Assembly (NCBI GenBank): GCA_036936605.1
Contig: JAUPFV010000002.1
Location: 221,619,046-221,683,045 of the forward strand
Direction of reading: 5' to 3'
Source: Limnanthes douglasii subsp. nivea
Taxonomy: Eukaryota; Streptophyta; Magnoliopsida; Brassicales; Limnanthaceae
DNA: 64,000 nucleotides
The position numbers and the translations under genes were made by a program. Below the pieces are notes generated by a model. The model saw nothing but the letters and a program-made list of their open reading frames with translations. It made no database searches and was not told where the DNA came from. This document shows, piece after piece, positions 11,133 through 22,218 of this stretch; position 1 is the first letter of the stretch, and each line of letters starts with the position of its first letter.

Positions 11133-14028
11133 TTACTCGTCTTCATAGCTCTCTTTGGAATCGTATTTTGAATCTTCCTCTTTGGATGACGAACTAGGAA
11201 TGGGATCAAAAGCCTTTCTAGGACGTCTTTCGATGGGAATTTTGCTCCAAAAGTTGAAAAGATCGATTTTAAGATATGAGGCATGAATTTAACGAAGTAG
11301 TGTGATGGTTTTTTGTTCTTCGTAGTTCTTGATAGCTGCTAGCATGTCCTTTGCACATTCAATCTTCAACAAAATTGACAGCAAGTTGTTTTTCCTTATC
11401 AAATTGGGTTTTGAGGGTGGATATGTTATTTGTTAGTTTTTTCTTCTTTGTCTCACTATGGTCAAAAGAAACTTCGAGATCATTGAATTTTAACGTTTCT
11501 TCATCTAACTCTTCATAATATTTAGCTTTGAGTTGATCTATTTCATTTTGGCACGAAGTTTTGAGATCTTCTTTTTATTTTCAATGCATTTCTCTAAGGT
11601 GCTTCTTGACATGGAGAAGCCCTCTGAGAAATTCAGACCTGGCCATCTGAAATTAATCAATTACAAGGATCCAAAGATCTTCCTCATCTTTTTCTCAGTT
11701 GCAGTAGCACGTTTATAGTGAACCATTTCTTTTGCCATGTGTTTTAAATGACTTCTAGAAGATTTGATTTCTTGAGTTATCTTTTACACTATAGCATCGA
11801 GATCAACTAGGCTAGGCTAGGTCGAGGAATAAGATCTAAGGAGGTTGGAGGAACAATAACCTCAGGAGATGTGGCTTCGGAAGTAGCAGGTACAGATCTT
11901 TTACCAAAATTATGCATATGATCATGAATATCCTAAACGATGGGATCCTCGTCTCCAATAAGCTTTTGTGATTCGTTGAAGTTGATAAAGCTATCAGCAT
12001 CGAAGTGATCATCGCTTTGATCATCTTTTACAGCCACAATTACCTCTTGCTAATTGATAACATTTTCAATAAGAACTTCATTTTCTTTCTGTTGACCTTG
12101 GTGATTCTCTGCAACACCGTTGCCATCGGATACTACCTCTTCAACAAGCTCCATAATTTTCTTTTTCCCTTTTCTTTTGGGGAGCTGTTTTAGTTGTGTC
12201 AATCTTTTTTAAACGGGAAATATTTTTTTTCTTTTTCAAAGAAGGGTCATCTTCTATTCCTTCTTCGATGATGAAGAGATTGTTTTTTTTGTTTTCCGCT
12301 TCAAACCTCTTGGCTTCATATCTACTGAAAGGCTAGCACCAGATGTGCTACCTGCCTTTTTTTATTTTTATTTTTTGCCTTCTTCTTTTGAGTAAAATGG
12401 TTATCCGATCTACTGCAAATTGGTAAGAATAATTTACAGTCAGGGTGAACAAACATTTTGACAGCCTGTCGAGGTTTGGATGGCTCCGTCAAATTATTAG
12501 AAGGGAGAGCTCCAAACGTGATTGGAACCAGGTGGTTGTTAAGAAAATTGATAGGTTCGAAATCAGTGTGGAAGGTGTTATTCCATTCTTTTTCAGCCTA
12601 GGAAGCGAGCTTGATGAAGGTCTATTTTACTTTATGTCGAAGAAATGCATAGCGCCTCGAAATTTCTGATCAGAATATAAAATTTGATATGAAATAATGA
12701 AAAAATTAATTGAAAATACAATTCAAAGAAATAAAAGAACTTGCGATTATTCCTCCAGACGAGGTTTAATCTAGATGGGTTGGCTTCAGATATTTATTTG
12801 CCATTCTACCAAGCACCTGAGATGAAGACAAATTTCTGCTTCCAAAATTTGTCAGCTTCCAGAAGATCATCGATTATCTTTAAATCATCATCTAGGGTAA
12901 GATAGTAAAATGAAAGCACCGGCCCTTTTGACAGTTTGGTGCAGATCGGAATCTTGGATAATCGAGAAGCCATGATCACAGAAAGCAGTGTGAACCATTG
13001 ATTCAGTGTCACCTGGGTTGGACACAAATCCAAAAGTTTGAAGTAGCAATGATTATGTCGTCCAGTGCAAATCTAAGACCCTAGTTGATGATCTATGGGT
13101 AAACCACTAATTCGTCTTTCTTAACATCTAACTGTGTTTCCCCTTCTTTGGGGAGACGAAGTGTGATATTTTCGCCCACTCTGCACTACTTCTTTAGACC
13201 AGCTACTTTTCTCTCCTTGTAATATGTATAGGGAACATTCTTCAGAGCTAATATGTAATGCGCTTTGAAAAAAACCTTAGATTCTCATCTATTGATGCGC
13301 AGCTCGTCAAATATTGTGACAACCACTTTCTTTTTTCTCGGGCTACGAGATTTTTCTTGTGCAACATTTTCTGGTTCCTTCAAACTTCTTCCTCTGTTTC
13401 AGCTTCGTTATTTTACTGATTAGCATCAGAATCGATTTCTCCTTCACATGCATCATCTATCAGTTGAGGAGGATCACTTGATGGATTTCGTTGAGACGAT
13501 GTTGTTGTCTCACCAATCTCCCGTATGGTAGGAGAAGTGGTTGATGGATTCGAGGCAAAATTAATATCCGAGGTGACATCAACATCATCTCCCATTTCTA
13601 GGAAAGTCCTTCTTCTCGGAGTTAAATGAGGATATTTTTTTAGAAGATTAGTTGAGGAAGAAGTTTCTTCGGATTTTGTTGACGATGATTTGCTCACTTC
13701 AAGACTAATTCGAGATGATGATTCAATAAAAGAGGGTGATATTCGAGGTGCTTTTGGTGTTCGAGTTTTTGATGATTTGTATTCTTCTGTGAGAGAAGAA
13801 GGTAAAAGAAAACTGGAGTTTTTGAAGGACCGAAGTTATCGTAGTATTTTTTCTTTGAAGATAGGCGAAGAGGAGTGTTGCTTATTAATCTAGCTGCTCT
13901 ATATTCATCCAGCCTTTCACTATGTAGAGGTAGTCGTAAGCTCCGAATACGTTATTATATGATTTCGAAGATTTGAGTTTTTTGGGAATTATGGCTTTAG
14001 ATCTTCTACTCTTTGGATGCTTTCTCAT
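11133..14028 (-). pseudogene. E1 antisense ORF (U1)
   Basis: Runs opposite to pol and ends just before the 3' LTR. The likely start is ATG 14028 (MRKHPKSRRSKAIIPKK), and the acidic, Ser-rich C-terminus stops at 11133-11135. Recognisable parts are an Asp/Ser-rich N-terminal region (13413-13697), the core domain at 12806-13250 (NITLRLPKEGETQLD, then WFTLLSVIMASRLSKIP), a Lys-rich segment near 12200-12290, and the tail PSSSSKEEDSKYDSKES. The core is homologous to the + strand ORF of E2 and resembles the plant 'putative gypsy type transposon' domain. Stops and frameshifts are frequent. Function of such ORFs is unknown. Confidence 0.7.
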
Positions 14029-14574
14029 AAACTAATTGAAGATTGAACGGAAAGTTTGGAGTTTCCGGTGAAAATAGCTAACAGATTGAAGAAGTCGTTG
14101 AAGGTAACAAATGGATTTTAAGCTTTTGTAGTTTCTCTCTCAAGGAATTGAATATGTGAATCAAACAATGGGTTATAATGGTATTTATAAGATGAGAAAT
14201 AAAGTATCAACAAGTAGAAGAGGTGGACAGTGATTGGGAAGATTTTGAAGCGGTTACGTAAATAAGTATCTAACGCCTGTCACGCTATAGGTCTAATGCC
14301 AGACCTACTACCTAAGGTGTTATTATTTGCTAAGAGATAGACTTAGCATCTAGAGTGTCACCCTAGACTTGGCTTCCGCATTGAATCATAATATGAGGAA
14401 AATATTTCTTGTTAAAATAATTCGAGGTGTAAGACAAAAATTAAAGTTAAAAAATATCTTTGAAGCAATTCAAAATGTGGATAAGGGGGCTTTATTCACC
14501 TATGAATATATTCGAGGCTAGTTAGTTCTCATTCATTTACTTACATGAGAACTAAGAGGGCTACTGTTAAGGAA

Positions 14575-14875
14575 ATGGAACTTCGAGGACTGAAATGTAA
14601 AGAATAAAAAATTTTATCGTAAAGTTAGATGAGGAAATTAGAACTTTGTATCTAAGTCAAGGACGAACATGTAATTATCCCTTTTATGTAACTGTTTAGT
14701 TAAGACCTAAGTCTGTGCGCCTCTATATAAAGGCCAATGCTGATCTAATAAAGGGGTTGACTTTTTGAGATAAATTACTTAAGCAATGTGATTTTCTCTC
14801 TCTAAAACCTATTTCTCTCTCTACATTCTCACTTCTCTCAATTTAATTAGGCAACACAAGTAATCAAACTCACCA
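14575..14875 (+). repeat. E1 3' LTR (U1)
   Basis: Begins TGTTAAGGAAATGG and ends AACTCACCA. It is about 20 bp shorter than the 5' LTR but otherwise aligned along its length. The flank after it (GTTACCACTCCAAACTTG) is the same after the E1 3' LTRs in U2 and U3, which shows a single ancestral insertion. Confidence 0.85.
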
Positions 14876-15155
14876 GTTACCACTCCAAACTTGTGCTACT
14901 ACCTACACACAAACAAGTCAAGTACTTGCATATTAGTTGAATGGTCTCCTTCTATGAGAAATAGATTAAAGCTCAGCACCGATGGATCTAGTTCATTAAC
15001 TATAGAAACAAGTGGTGGTGGATTTTGATAAACCATAAAGAGATACTATTCTCGCTTTCGAGAGAATATATAGAAAACAATATAATGTTTTAGCATAATG
15101 TAGAGCTTTGCTCGATAGATTTCTTACTTGCAATGAAAAAAACATAACTAGTCTT
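14876..15155 (+). pseudogene. LINE RNase H fragment (U1)
   Basis: Continuation of the LINE interrupted by E1. A plus-strand frame has KLSTDGSSSLT followed by a GGGF-type glycine run, matching the N-terminal part of the RNase H domain found at the end of plant L1 ORF2 (KLNTDGSS...GGGxxRD). It ends at the solo LTR inserted at 15156. Confidence 0.7.
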
Positions 15156-15514
15156 TGATATGGAAGTAGGATTATGAGGACTAAGTTGTATATAATATAA
15201 ATTTAAGGATCTAATTATAAGTAATGTAAGTTTTGTCCTTAAATTGTAATTGGTGTAAGTTTTAGAGAGTATTTGTAATTATGTATAATTGTTAGGGACT
15301 AAAGAACAATTAGTCCTCTTTATTAACAGATTTCAGTTTGAGAGTAAGTCTTGGCTCCTCTATATAAAGGGCAAGGCTACTCTAATAAAGGGGTTAAACA
15401 CTTTTTCTTGAGAACTCATTTGTACTTGAACTTTCTTTTTCTAAAAATCTCTAACTCTTTCTCTCTCTAGATTTCTCTCTTAACAATTTACTAAGGAAAA
15501 ATATTAACTCATGA
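15156..15514 (+). repeat. Solo LTR (U1)
   Basis: A 359-bp LTR beginning TGATATGGAAG and flanked by the 5-bp target duplication GTCTT (15151-15155 and 15515-15519). It contains CTATATAAAGGGCAAGG and CT-rich tracts like the E1 LTR but is clearly a different, diverged family. There is no internal region, so it is a recombination product. The same insertion is intact in U3 (52258-52617) and truncated in U2 (33984-34092). Confidence 0.85.
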
Positions 15515-15540
15515 GTCTTGACCTTGAAATAGGCTTATTA

Positions 15541-15614
15541 GCAGAGTAGAACCCTCTGACATTGGTTTTAATTGAAGTGGCGAATATAGATTGAACAACA
15601 ATTGAAGTAGCCAT
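15541..15614 (-). pseudogene. ELIP1 remnant: exon 1 5' part only
   Basis: From ATG 15614 the minus strand reads [18 protein letters not shown] and continues to about 25 codons of the ELIP transit peptide, then stops being ELIP at a junction with LINE/solo-LTR flank. Compared with U2, 34119-35911 (about 1.79 kb: 3' flank, exon 3, exon 2 and the rest of exon 1) is missing. Both break ends carry TTAG, which points to a microhomology-mediated deletion. Promoter and TATA box remain. No thylakoid protein can be made from it. Confidence 0.9.
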
Positions 15615-15850
15615 TTTTAATTTAACAGATGGAAACTTTCAAGGAAAAAGATTTTGGAAATTAACGGACCCTGATATTTCAGTAAGTACCAAGTGATAAG
15701 GAAGTTATGTGTTTGTATTAATATTGATAGAATATGATGGTTTTATAAGCAGAATAATAAAGACAAGTTGTGGATGCTGAGCGACCCACGATATGTACGT
15801 CTAATAGTTCCATAAGGATTGGACCACGTCGCTGAACCTTTATGAGCTTG
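15615..15850 (-). promoter_or_regulatory. ELIP1 promoter remnant
   Basis: Nearly identical to the ELIP3 promoter. A TATAAAA box (minus strand) lies at 15741-15747, about 130 bases before the start codon. An ACGT element, CCACGTC on the plus strand, lies at 15824-15830. Such ACGT cores bind bZIP factors in light- and ABA-responsive promoters; a role here is inferred. Confidence 0.6.
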
Positions 15851-16295
15851 AATAATAAGCGGCTGTGGTTGATTTATGAATTTGGAGTGGTTATGGTTAA
15901 AATGTCCAACACCATTTGGTTATCTAGCTCCGTTTTTAAGTAGCATCAAAAATATTATAAACAGCCTATCAAAATTGTAGTTATTAAAAGCACTAAATTA
16001 TACCTTAAAACACTAACTAGCACTAAACCAATTTTAAACTTTAAAACATTTTCCCACCCACCCAATTTTTCTTCTTCTTCCTCTCATCTTATCATTCTAT
16101 TCTCTCTCATCTTTTTTCAAAAAATTGAATGAAAAATCTTCAATTTCAAAAACTCTACTTCTTTCTGAACTAAAACCATTAAATTGACAAAGGAAAAGAG
16201 TAAATAGACTTTTTTTTTGGTTTTGAAATGATTTAGGAATATTGAAAGTATTTAGGGTGTTAAACTATTTAAATCTAGGGTTATATTTGTGTTTT
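15851..16295. other. Far upstream flank of ELIP1
   Basis: Non-coding, with a pyrimidine-rich stretch (CTTCTTCTTCCTCTC) near 16069-16090. Its outer edge (GTATTTAGGGTGTTAAAC, then GGGTTATATTTGTG) is a sequence shared by every ELIP unit and marks the unit boundary. Confidence 0.6.
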
Positions 16296-16974
16296 TAATC
16301 AACTATGGTTCTGGTTTGGTTTGATTTGTGTTCAAATAAGGTTTTAGGTTTATAGATTTTGTTGTTCTTCGAAGAGAGTGGATGTTTCGAGTTTGATTTT
16401 AGGTGTTCTTATTCTCCGCCATGTGAAGCACCCGTCTATGTTTACATTTGGTGCTTTAACCAGGAAGGGACTAAATGTTGTGTCGGGTTAAATTTGTCAC
16501 CCTCAGTGCTAGGTTGTTCGACCAGAGGGGACTAATTTATGGAGGTTACATTTGATAGTTCCAAAAATTTCTTAGAGGGGTTATCTGTCTAAACTATGTT
16601 TGGAGGAGAATATTTAGATAGAGAAACACAGTAAAGGTACATAGAGACACTAATAAATGAAAAAATAAAGTACATGGGGTGGGTCCGTAAATTACATGAT
16701 TACCCTCTTTTATGGTCAATACCCCACTAGTTTACTCATCTCAACCATAATTATTATTTATTATATAAGGCCCCCTCAATGTTAAACATTTATTAGGTTT
16801 TTTTACAAGACTTTTATAAAGTCATTATCTCCTTTATTTATTCAATTTAATTATTTTTCTGAATATTTCTTCCTTTTATCGGTAGCCCTCAATCCTTACG
16901 AGGATATTCGAACAAGGACTAGACTAGGAAGTCACCTCAAATACATTTGACTGATGAGGGGCACACTTGTTTGG
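16296..16974 (-). repeat. E3 3' LTR/PPT region remnant at the U1-U2 join
   Basis: Homologous to 55346-56195. Read on the minus strand it has a purine tract (GAGGGCTACCGA near 16880-16890) like those preceding the 3' LTRs of the other Tat elements, followed by probable LTR sequence. It ends at TCTA (16975-16978), where E1 internal sequence begins; both parents carry TCTA there. No gene. Confidence 0.5.
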
Positions 16975-17039
16975 TCTATCACTGGTAGCACTGATAGTTC
17001 AAGGAACAGCAGATAGTAAGTCTAGCTACTTAAATAGAG

Positions 17040-19570
17040 GGATAAATGTCTACCCATTTGTATGGTAATAAAGGAATTGTAGGTGTAGGTAAGTCTGGGA
17101 AGTTGACGTTTTAAGAAGAAGGTTCAAGTGCTTTTTATGGTGGTGGACTGTCCAACAAGTTATAATGCCATATTTGGAAGATCTTGGTTATCAATAATGT
17201 ATGGTGTTATTTTGATGGTCCATCAATGTTTCAAGTATGTTATCGGAGTACGTATCTGGATAGTCCGAAGTGATCAAAAGATAGCCAGAGAATGTTACAC
17301 TGCTGATCTTCGGATCTGAGGATCTAGGAGTGGCGATATGATGAACGAATAGCAGACAAAGAGGTTAACCTCGGATTTTGAAGAAAGGGTTGACGATTCG
17401 AGGGTAACCCCAGGTTCATTGATAATAAAATTGAGGAAATAAAGGAATATACTTTTCGTGAGGGAAGAGTAGGTCGAATATGAACCTTACTGACCCCAAA
17501 TCTATGTCAACAACTTTTACAATTTGTATCTCACAATCTGGATATTTTCTCTTGGAAAACAAAAATTGTGACAGGAGTACCATTGAGGTAATATTTCATA
17601 GCCTAGTCATTAACACAAAGGTGAAACTAGTTATACAAAAAGGCCTGCATTTTATTTTGAGGAACCAGAGGCTATTGTTTCTTAAGCAGATCGCTTGTCG
17701 AAAGTCGGACATATAAAGAACTCACAATATCCTGTATGGACGGCAAACGCAGTAGTGATCAACAAGAAGAATGTGAAGTGGAGAATGTGTGTTGATTTTA
17801 CATACTTAAATCGAGCCTGCCCTAAAGATTCGTTTCCCGTTCTTCGAATAGACCAGCTGATTATTCCAATTTGGGAAATAAAATACTTGAGCTTTATAGA
17901 TTTTTTCGCAATATATAATCAAATTCAAATGTTTCCAAAGGATCAAGAATGTACCACCTTTATCACATACAGAGGCTGGCACTGTTATAACTTTATGCTT
18001 TTTCGATTAAAAAATGTTGGGGCCACATACCAGAAATTAATGAACAATGCATTTGCTACTCAGATTGGAAACAACATGGAGGTATACATCGACAATATGG
18101 TGGTAAAAATATTAGCATACGATGCTCACTTGGAAGATTTAGAGGAGTCTGAATTTAAAGGCAATAAGGCTAAAGTTGAATCCAGAAAAATGTACTTTTG
18201 GAGTTCGATCAAGGAAATTTCTGGGTTATGTTATCAGTGAAAAGGGGATGGAAGCTAACCCAAACTAGTTAAAATTTGTAGTATCCATTAAATCGCCTCG
18301 AACTTTCAAGAAAGTGCAAATTTTGACAGGAAGGTTAGCAGTATTTAAGAGATTTATTTCTAGATTTTTTGACATATGTTTCCCTTTCTTTCAAGTGTTA
18401 CAAAGACCAAAGAAGTTTGAATGGACTTTCGATTGTGAAGAATCTTTTACAAGCATCAAAGATTTGTTAGCATCACCAGAAATATTATCCAAGCCTCAAA
18501 GTGGAGAACAACTCTTTTTGTACATCGCGGTATTGGATGTTGCCGTAAGTGCAGTATTGATAACTGAAGATTCATGAATTCTGAAGCCGGTGTATTACGT
18601 TAGTAAATTTTTATGGCAATAGAAAAGAGGTATTTGACGAAAAATTGGCATTAACATTGGTGGTGGTTGCGGGAAAAATGCGCCTTATTCTCAAGCTCAT
18701 ACCATCGAAATTCGAACTTCATTTCTATTAAAGAATGTTTTAAAACATCCTAATATTTCAGGAAGAATGACTAAGTGGTCAGTGGAATTGGGGGATTTTG
18801 ACATTACCTTTTCACCTCGAATAGCAATAAAAGCAGAAGATTTGGATGTGATTAAATTCATTGTAAACAATATTTGTTTTCGTTTTGGAGTACCTCAAAG
18901 AATTACTACAAACAATGGTCCTCAATTTAATAATATAGAAATAGTTTCGTTCTGTGCTTCGAAGGGTTTTACGCATTTTGGTTCCACACCTTTTCATACT
19001 CAAACAAATGGACAAGTAGAGGTGACAAAGAGATCTATCTTAGAAGGTTTGAAGAAGAATTTAACAGGAGCAGCAGGAACATCTCCTAATTACTTACAAG
19101 AGGTACTTTGGGCTTATCGAACAACCCCTAGGGAGGCTACTAAAGAGACCCATTTTGCTTTGCCGTATGGAATGGATGATGTCAGTCCTGTGGAATTTAC
19201 TTTGCTTTCTTTAGGATAATCCAATATTTCGAAGACTTGAGTGATATAGCTAAAAGAGAAAGTTTAGATTTTATTCAAGATAAAAGAGTTCGAGCACATT
19301 TAAATATATTTCATTATCAAACTCTTATGAGGAATAAATATAATTCAAGGGTGAAAAGGAGGAAGTTCAAGGTAGGTGACAAAATGTTAAGAAAGGTATT
19401 TCTCCATACCAGGGAAAAGAGCCTCGGCAAGATGGCCCCGAATTAGGAAGGACCTTATATGGTTGTTGAAAGGATAAAACCACGTTCTTATCGCCTTTTT
19501 GATAATCAGGGGAGGATGCTTCAACATCCGTGGAATATAGAACATCTAAAATTGTACTATGAGTGGCTGT
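17040..19570 (+). pseudogene. E1 pol (U2)
   Basis: Protease tail at 17128-17210 (VDCPTSYNAIFGRSWL); reverse transcriptase 17695-18240 (MCVDFTYLNRACPKDSFPV, with the active-site loop changed to YIDN); connection 18314-18577; RNase H to 18840; integrase second half 18841-19219 with NNGPQFNN (first Asp of DNGPQF changed to Asn) but with the Glu motif NGQVEV kept; C-terminal part 19237-19446. The join of RNase H end to VIKFIVNN at about 18841 is the same internal deletion seen in U1 and U3. The frame is broken in at least four places. Confidence 0.82.
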
Positions 19571-19814
19571 GTTGTATTCTGAAATTGTTTTTTTTATTAA
19601 TTAGCGCACTATTTCCTATCCTGTAAGGTTTTAACGAGGCGCTATGCACATATTCAATCTATCAATAAAATGTATTTTTTGGCCAATGGGTGTTTACGAG
19701 TGCTTGTTCAAACTATTTTGGTAACTAATCAAAGACTGATCATCTTTGAGGTTGACCAACAGTAAAATATTCCAAAGTGTTGAATACATTTTTCGAATAA
19801 GCAACCATATTCTA

Positions 19815-19954
19815 AGTGCTACGTTCATTAAACGCACTATAATGTTCGCAGTGCTACGTCCATTAAACGTACTATAATATTCGAAGTGTTACGTTCATTA
19901 AATGCATAACAATATTTGAAGTGTTACGTTCATTAAATGCACTATAACATTCGA
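19815..19954 (+). repeat. 35-bp tandem repeat, 4 units (U2)
   Basis: Units start at 19815, 19850, 19885 and 19920. They are the same family as 10794-10933 and 47804-47978, with private substitutions (for example ACGTTC in place of ACGTCC). Confidence 0.88.
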
Positions 19955-20137
19955 AGCGTAATGTATTATAATGCTTTTAAAATATTATGTTATAGTTTTA
20001 CTTCGAATGACTAATATAGATAACAGTCAAATGAAAATATAACTTGAAAAAAGTAAAGGATAAACAAAGCTTGGTTATAATTCAATTTAATTCGAGGAGA
20101 ACATAAATATTCCATTAACTTCATGACGTATAAAAAA

Positions 20138-21354
20138 TTACTCGTCTTCAGAGCTCTCTTTGGAATCCTCCTTTGAATCTTCCTCTTCGGACGACGAACT
20201 AGGAATGGGATCAAAAGCCTCTCTATGACGTCTTTCGATGGGAATTTAGCTCCAAAACCCGTAAAAAATAAAAAGTTGAAGAGAGGGAAGAACGCCTTCG
20301 GATGGTTCCACAAGAAAACGACAACTTGGCTAGGTCGAGCAATAAGATCTAAGGAGGTTGTGGGAACAATAACCTCAGGAGATGTGGCTTTAGAAGTAGC
20401 AGGTCTTCTACCAAGATTATGCATACGATCTTGAATTTCCAGAACGATGGGATCCTCATCTCCAGCAAGCTCTTGTGATTCGTTGAAGTTGATAAACCTA
20501 TCAGGATCGAAGTTATCGTCGTCTTGATCATCTTTTACAGCCACAGCTACCCCTTACTGATTGACAACATTTTCAATTAGAGCTTCATTTTCTTTCTGTT
20601 GACCTTGCTGATTCTGTGCAACATTGTTTCCATCAGACACTACCTCTTCGATAATCTCCACAGTATTATTTTTCCCTTTCTTTTGGGGAGTTGTTTTAGT
20701 GGTGCCTTTCTTTTTTAAAGGGGCAGTTGTTTTTTTCTTTTTCGAAGAAGGCTCATCTTCTATTCCTTCTTCGATAGGGGAGAAATTGTTTTTTTTTATT
20801 TTCCGCTTTGAACCACTTGGTTTCGGATCTACTGAAGTGCTAGCACCAGATGTGTTAGCTTCCTTTTTATTATTTTTTTCCTTCTTCTTTTGAGGAAAAT
20901 GGCTATCCGATCAACTGCAAATTTGTATGAATACTTTACAGTCATAGTGAATTAACCTTTTGAAAGCCCGTCCAAGATTGGGTGGCTCCATCAAATTCTC
21001 AGGAGGGAGAGCTCCAAACGTGATCGGAAATACGTGGTTGTTAAGAAAATTGATATGTTCGAAAGTAGTGTGGAAGGTGTTATTCCATTCTATTTCAACC
21101 CAAATAGCGAGCTTGATGAAAGTCTCTTTTGGTTTCTCTCGACGAAGTTCATAGCGCGTCGAAATTTCAGATCGAATATAGAAGTTAATAAGAAATAAGT
21201 ATAGAATTAATTGAAAATATAATTCAACGAAATAAAAGGTCTTACGATTACTCCTCCATAAGAGGTTTAATCTAGATGGGTTGGCTTTAGATATTTCTTC
21301 GCCATTCTCCCAAGCACATAAGATGAAGATAAATTTATACTTCCAAAACGTTTC
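20138..21354 (-). pseudogene. E1 antisense ORF, C-terminal part (U2)
   Basis: The 3' part of the antisense ORF, cut off from its 5' part (31788-32975) by E2. The readable stretch 20350-20544 has DDDNFDPDRFINFNESQEL and DEDPIVLEIQDRMHNLGRRP, better preserved than in U1 or U3. A Lys-rich, probably nuclear-targeting segment lies near 20680-20790, and the acidic Ser-rich tail stops at 20138. About 50 bp near 20290 present here and in U3 are deleted in U1. Confidence 0.7.
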
Positions 21355-21769
21355 TGGTGTGGTTTATTTTTGTCTGAGGGTAAGTTTGTAATTTTTGTTT
21401 AGAGTTTTGCGGAGTTTTGAGAGTATTTAATGTTTGGGTAGAATGTAGAGGGAGAATTGAGCTGTGTGGTTGTATTTAATTTCATTACCCTCATTTAATG
21501 TTGGTGGTTGGGTATTTATACCCTTATGTTTGGGCCTCATGGGCTTTCGGGTCGTGTTTAATGGACTCGGGTCGAGTTTAAGGACCCATTAGTTCTAAGT
21601 AAGTGAACAGGCAGCTTAGTCAAAAAGTGATTAGGTTTTAAGTACTTTAGTCCTGTTCAGATAGTTCAATGGATGATGGTGTTCGAACTGCCCCTGTTCG
21701 GTAAGGTGGACATTTTCCGAATTGACCCTGTCCGGTCTCCATGAAACATGGTGATAGAATCCGGACTCA
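21355..21769 (-). repeat. E2 3' LTR
   Basis: 415 bp; on the plus strand it runs from TGGTGTGGTTTATT to GAATCCGGACTCA. Pairs with 31372-31787 at roughly 96 percent by eye. Confidence 0.9.
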
Positions 21770-21788
21770 TCAGTAGCCCTTTTTTAGG
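21770..21788 (-). other. E2 polypurine tract
   Basis: Minus strand reads CTAAAAAAGGGCTACTGA immediately before the 3' LTR, in the position of the plus-strand primer. Confidence 0.7.
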
Positions 21789-22218
21789 TGGTGTTCAAAA
21801 ACATTGGACAAGACCTAGAAAATAGTCTGTTGCTGGTGACAGTTGCATCCGGCCAGGTCCTTCGAACAGTGTTATAGCTTTATCCGGACTGAAAAAAGTT
21901 CTTGAGAACTAAACGGTTTCTTGCCAGAGTTCATGGGACACGTGTCTCTCTCTGATTCGTTACTTCAGCCGTTTTTTCACCTAGAATTTCGCTCCCACCT
22001 TCTCCAAAAAGTAACCTCTTCATTAAATGAAGATGACATCAGCGCCGTCCCCTAATCATTGCAATCCTTTCGAATTATCCTAGGTATCAAAACATATTTT
22101 TGTGTGTTTACTATAAATTAATCACTTCTCCACTGTTTTACCATCATCTTCATATTTACTTTCCTAAATTTCAGAGCTTTCTCTCTCATACACAAGTTCT
22201 TCTTTTTGGTTGTGAGTT

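Larger units (their letters stand above)
5764..14875 (+). mobile_element. Tat-lineage Ty3/Gypsy retrotransposon E1 (U1 copy)
   Basis: A complete-length but defective LTR retrotransposon of about 9.1 kb. It is bounded by LTRs at 5764-6083 and 14575-14875, with a primer-binding site just inside the left LTR and a purine tract (AACTAAGAGGGCTAC) just before the right one. gag-pol lies on the plus strand to about 10546, followed by 35-bp tandem repeats and an opposite-strand ORF (14028-11133). That plan is characteristic of the Tat lineage (Grande, Retand, RIRE2 relatives). Flanking bases TTTAC on the left and GTTAC on the right look like an imperfect 5-bp target duplication, and LINE sequence continues on both sides. 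The same insertion occurs in U2 and U3. Confidence 0.88.
1..16295. repeat. Tandem unit U1 of the ELIP array
   Basis: Window positions 1-14875 match 36762-51977 almost base for base (roughly 94-98 percent by eye, with indels), and 14876-16295 match 51978-55345 except for a deletion across the ELIP. The order inside is: antisense-ORF fragment, MULE fragment, AT-rich spacer, LINE remnant carrying retrotransposon E1, solo LTR, ELIP exon 1 remnant, ELIP promoter and upstream flank. The first ~55 bases belong to the far upstream flank of another ELIP unit lying left of the window. Confidence 0.85.

Noticed and set aside
12005..12193. Plus-strand ORFs at 11533-11718, 12005-12193 and 12445-12669
   Set aside because: Antisense to the E1 antisense ORF; composition reflects the acidic/Lys-rich coding on the other strand.
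21340..21360. Clean target-site duplication for E2
   Set aside because: Left flank GTTTC and right flank TAAGT do not match, and alternative LTR ends did not give a convincing pair.
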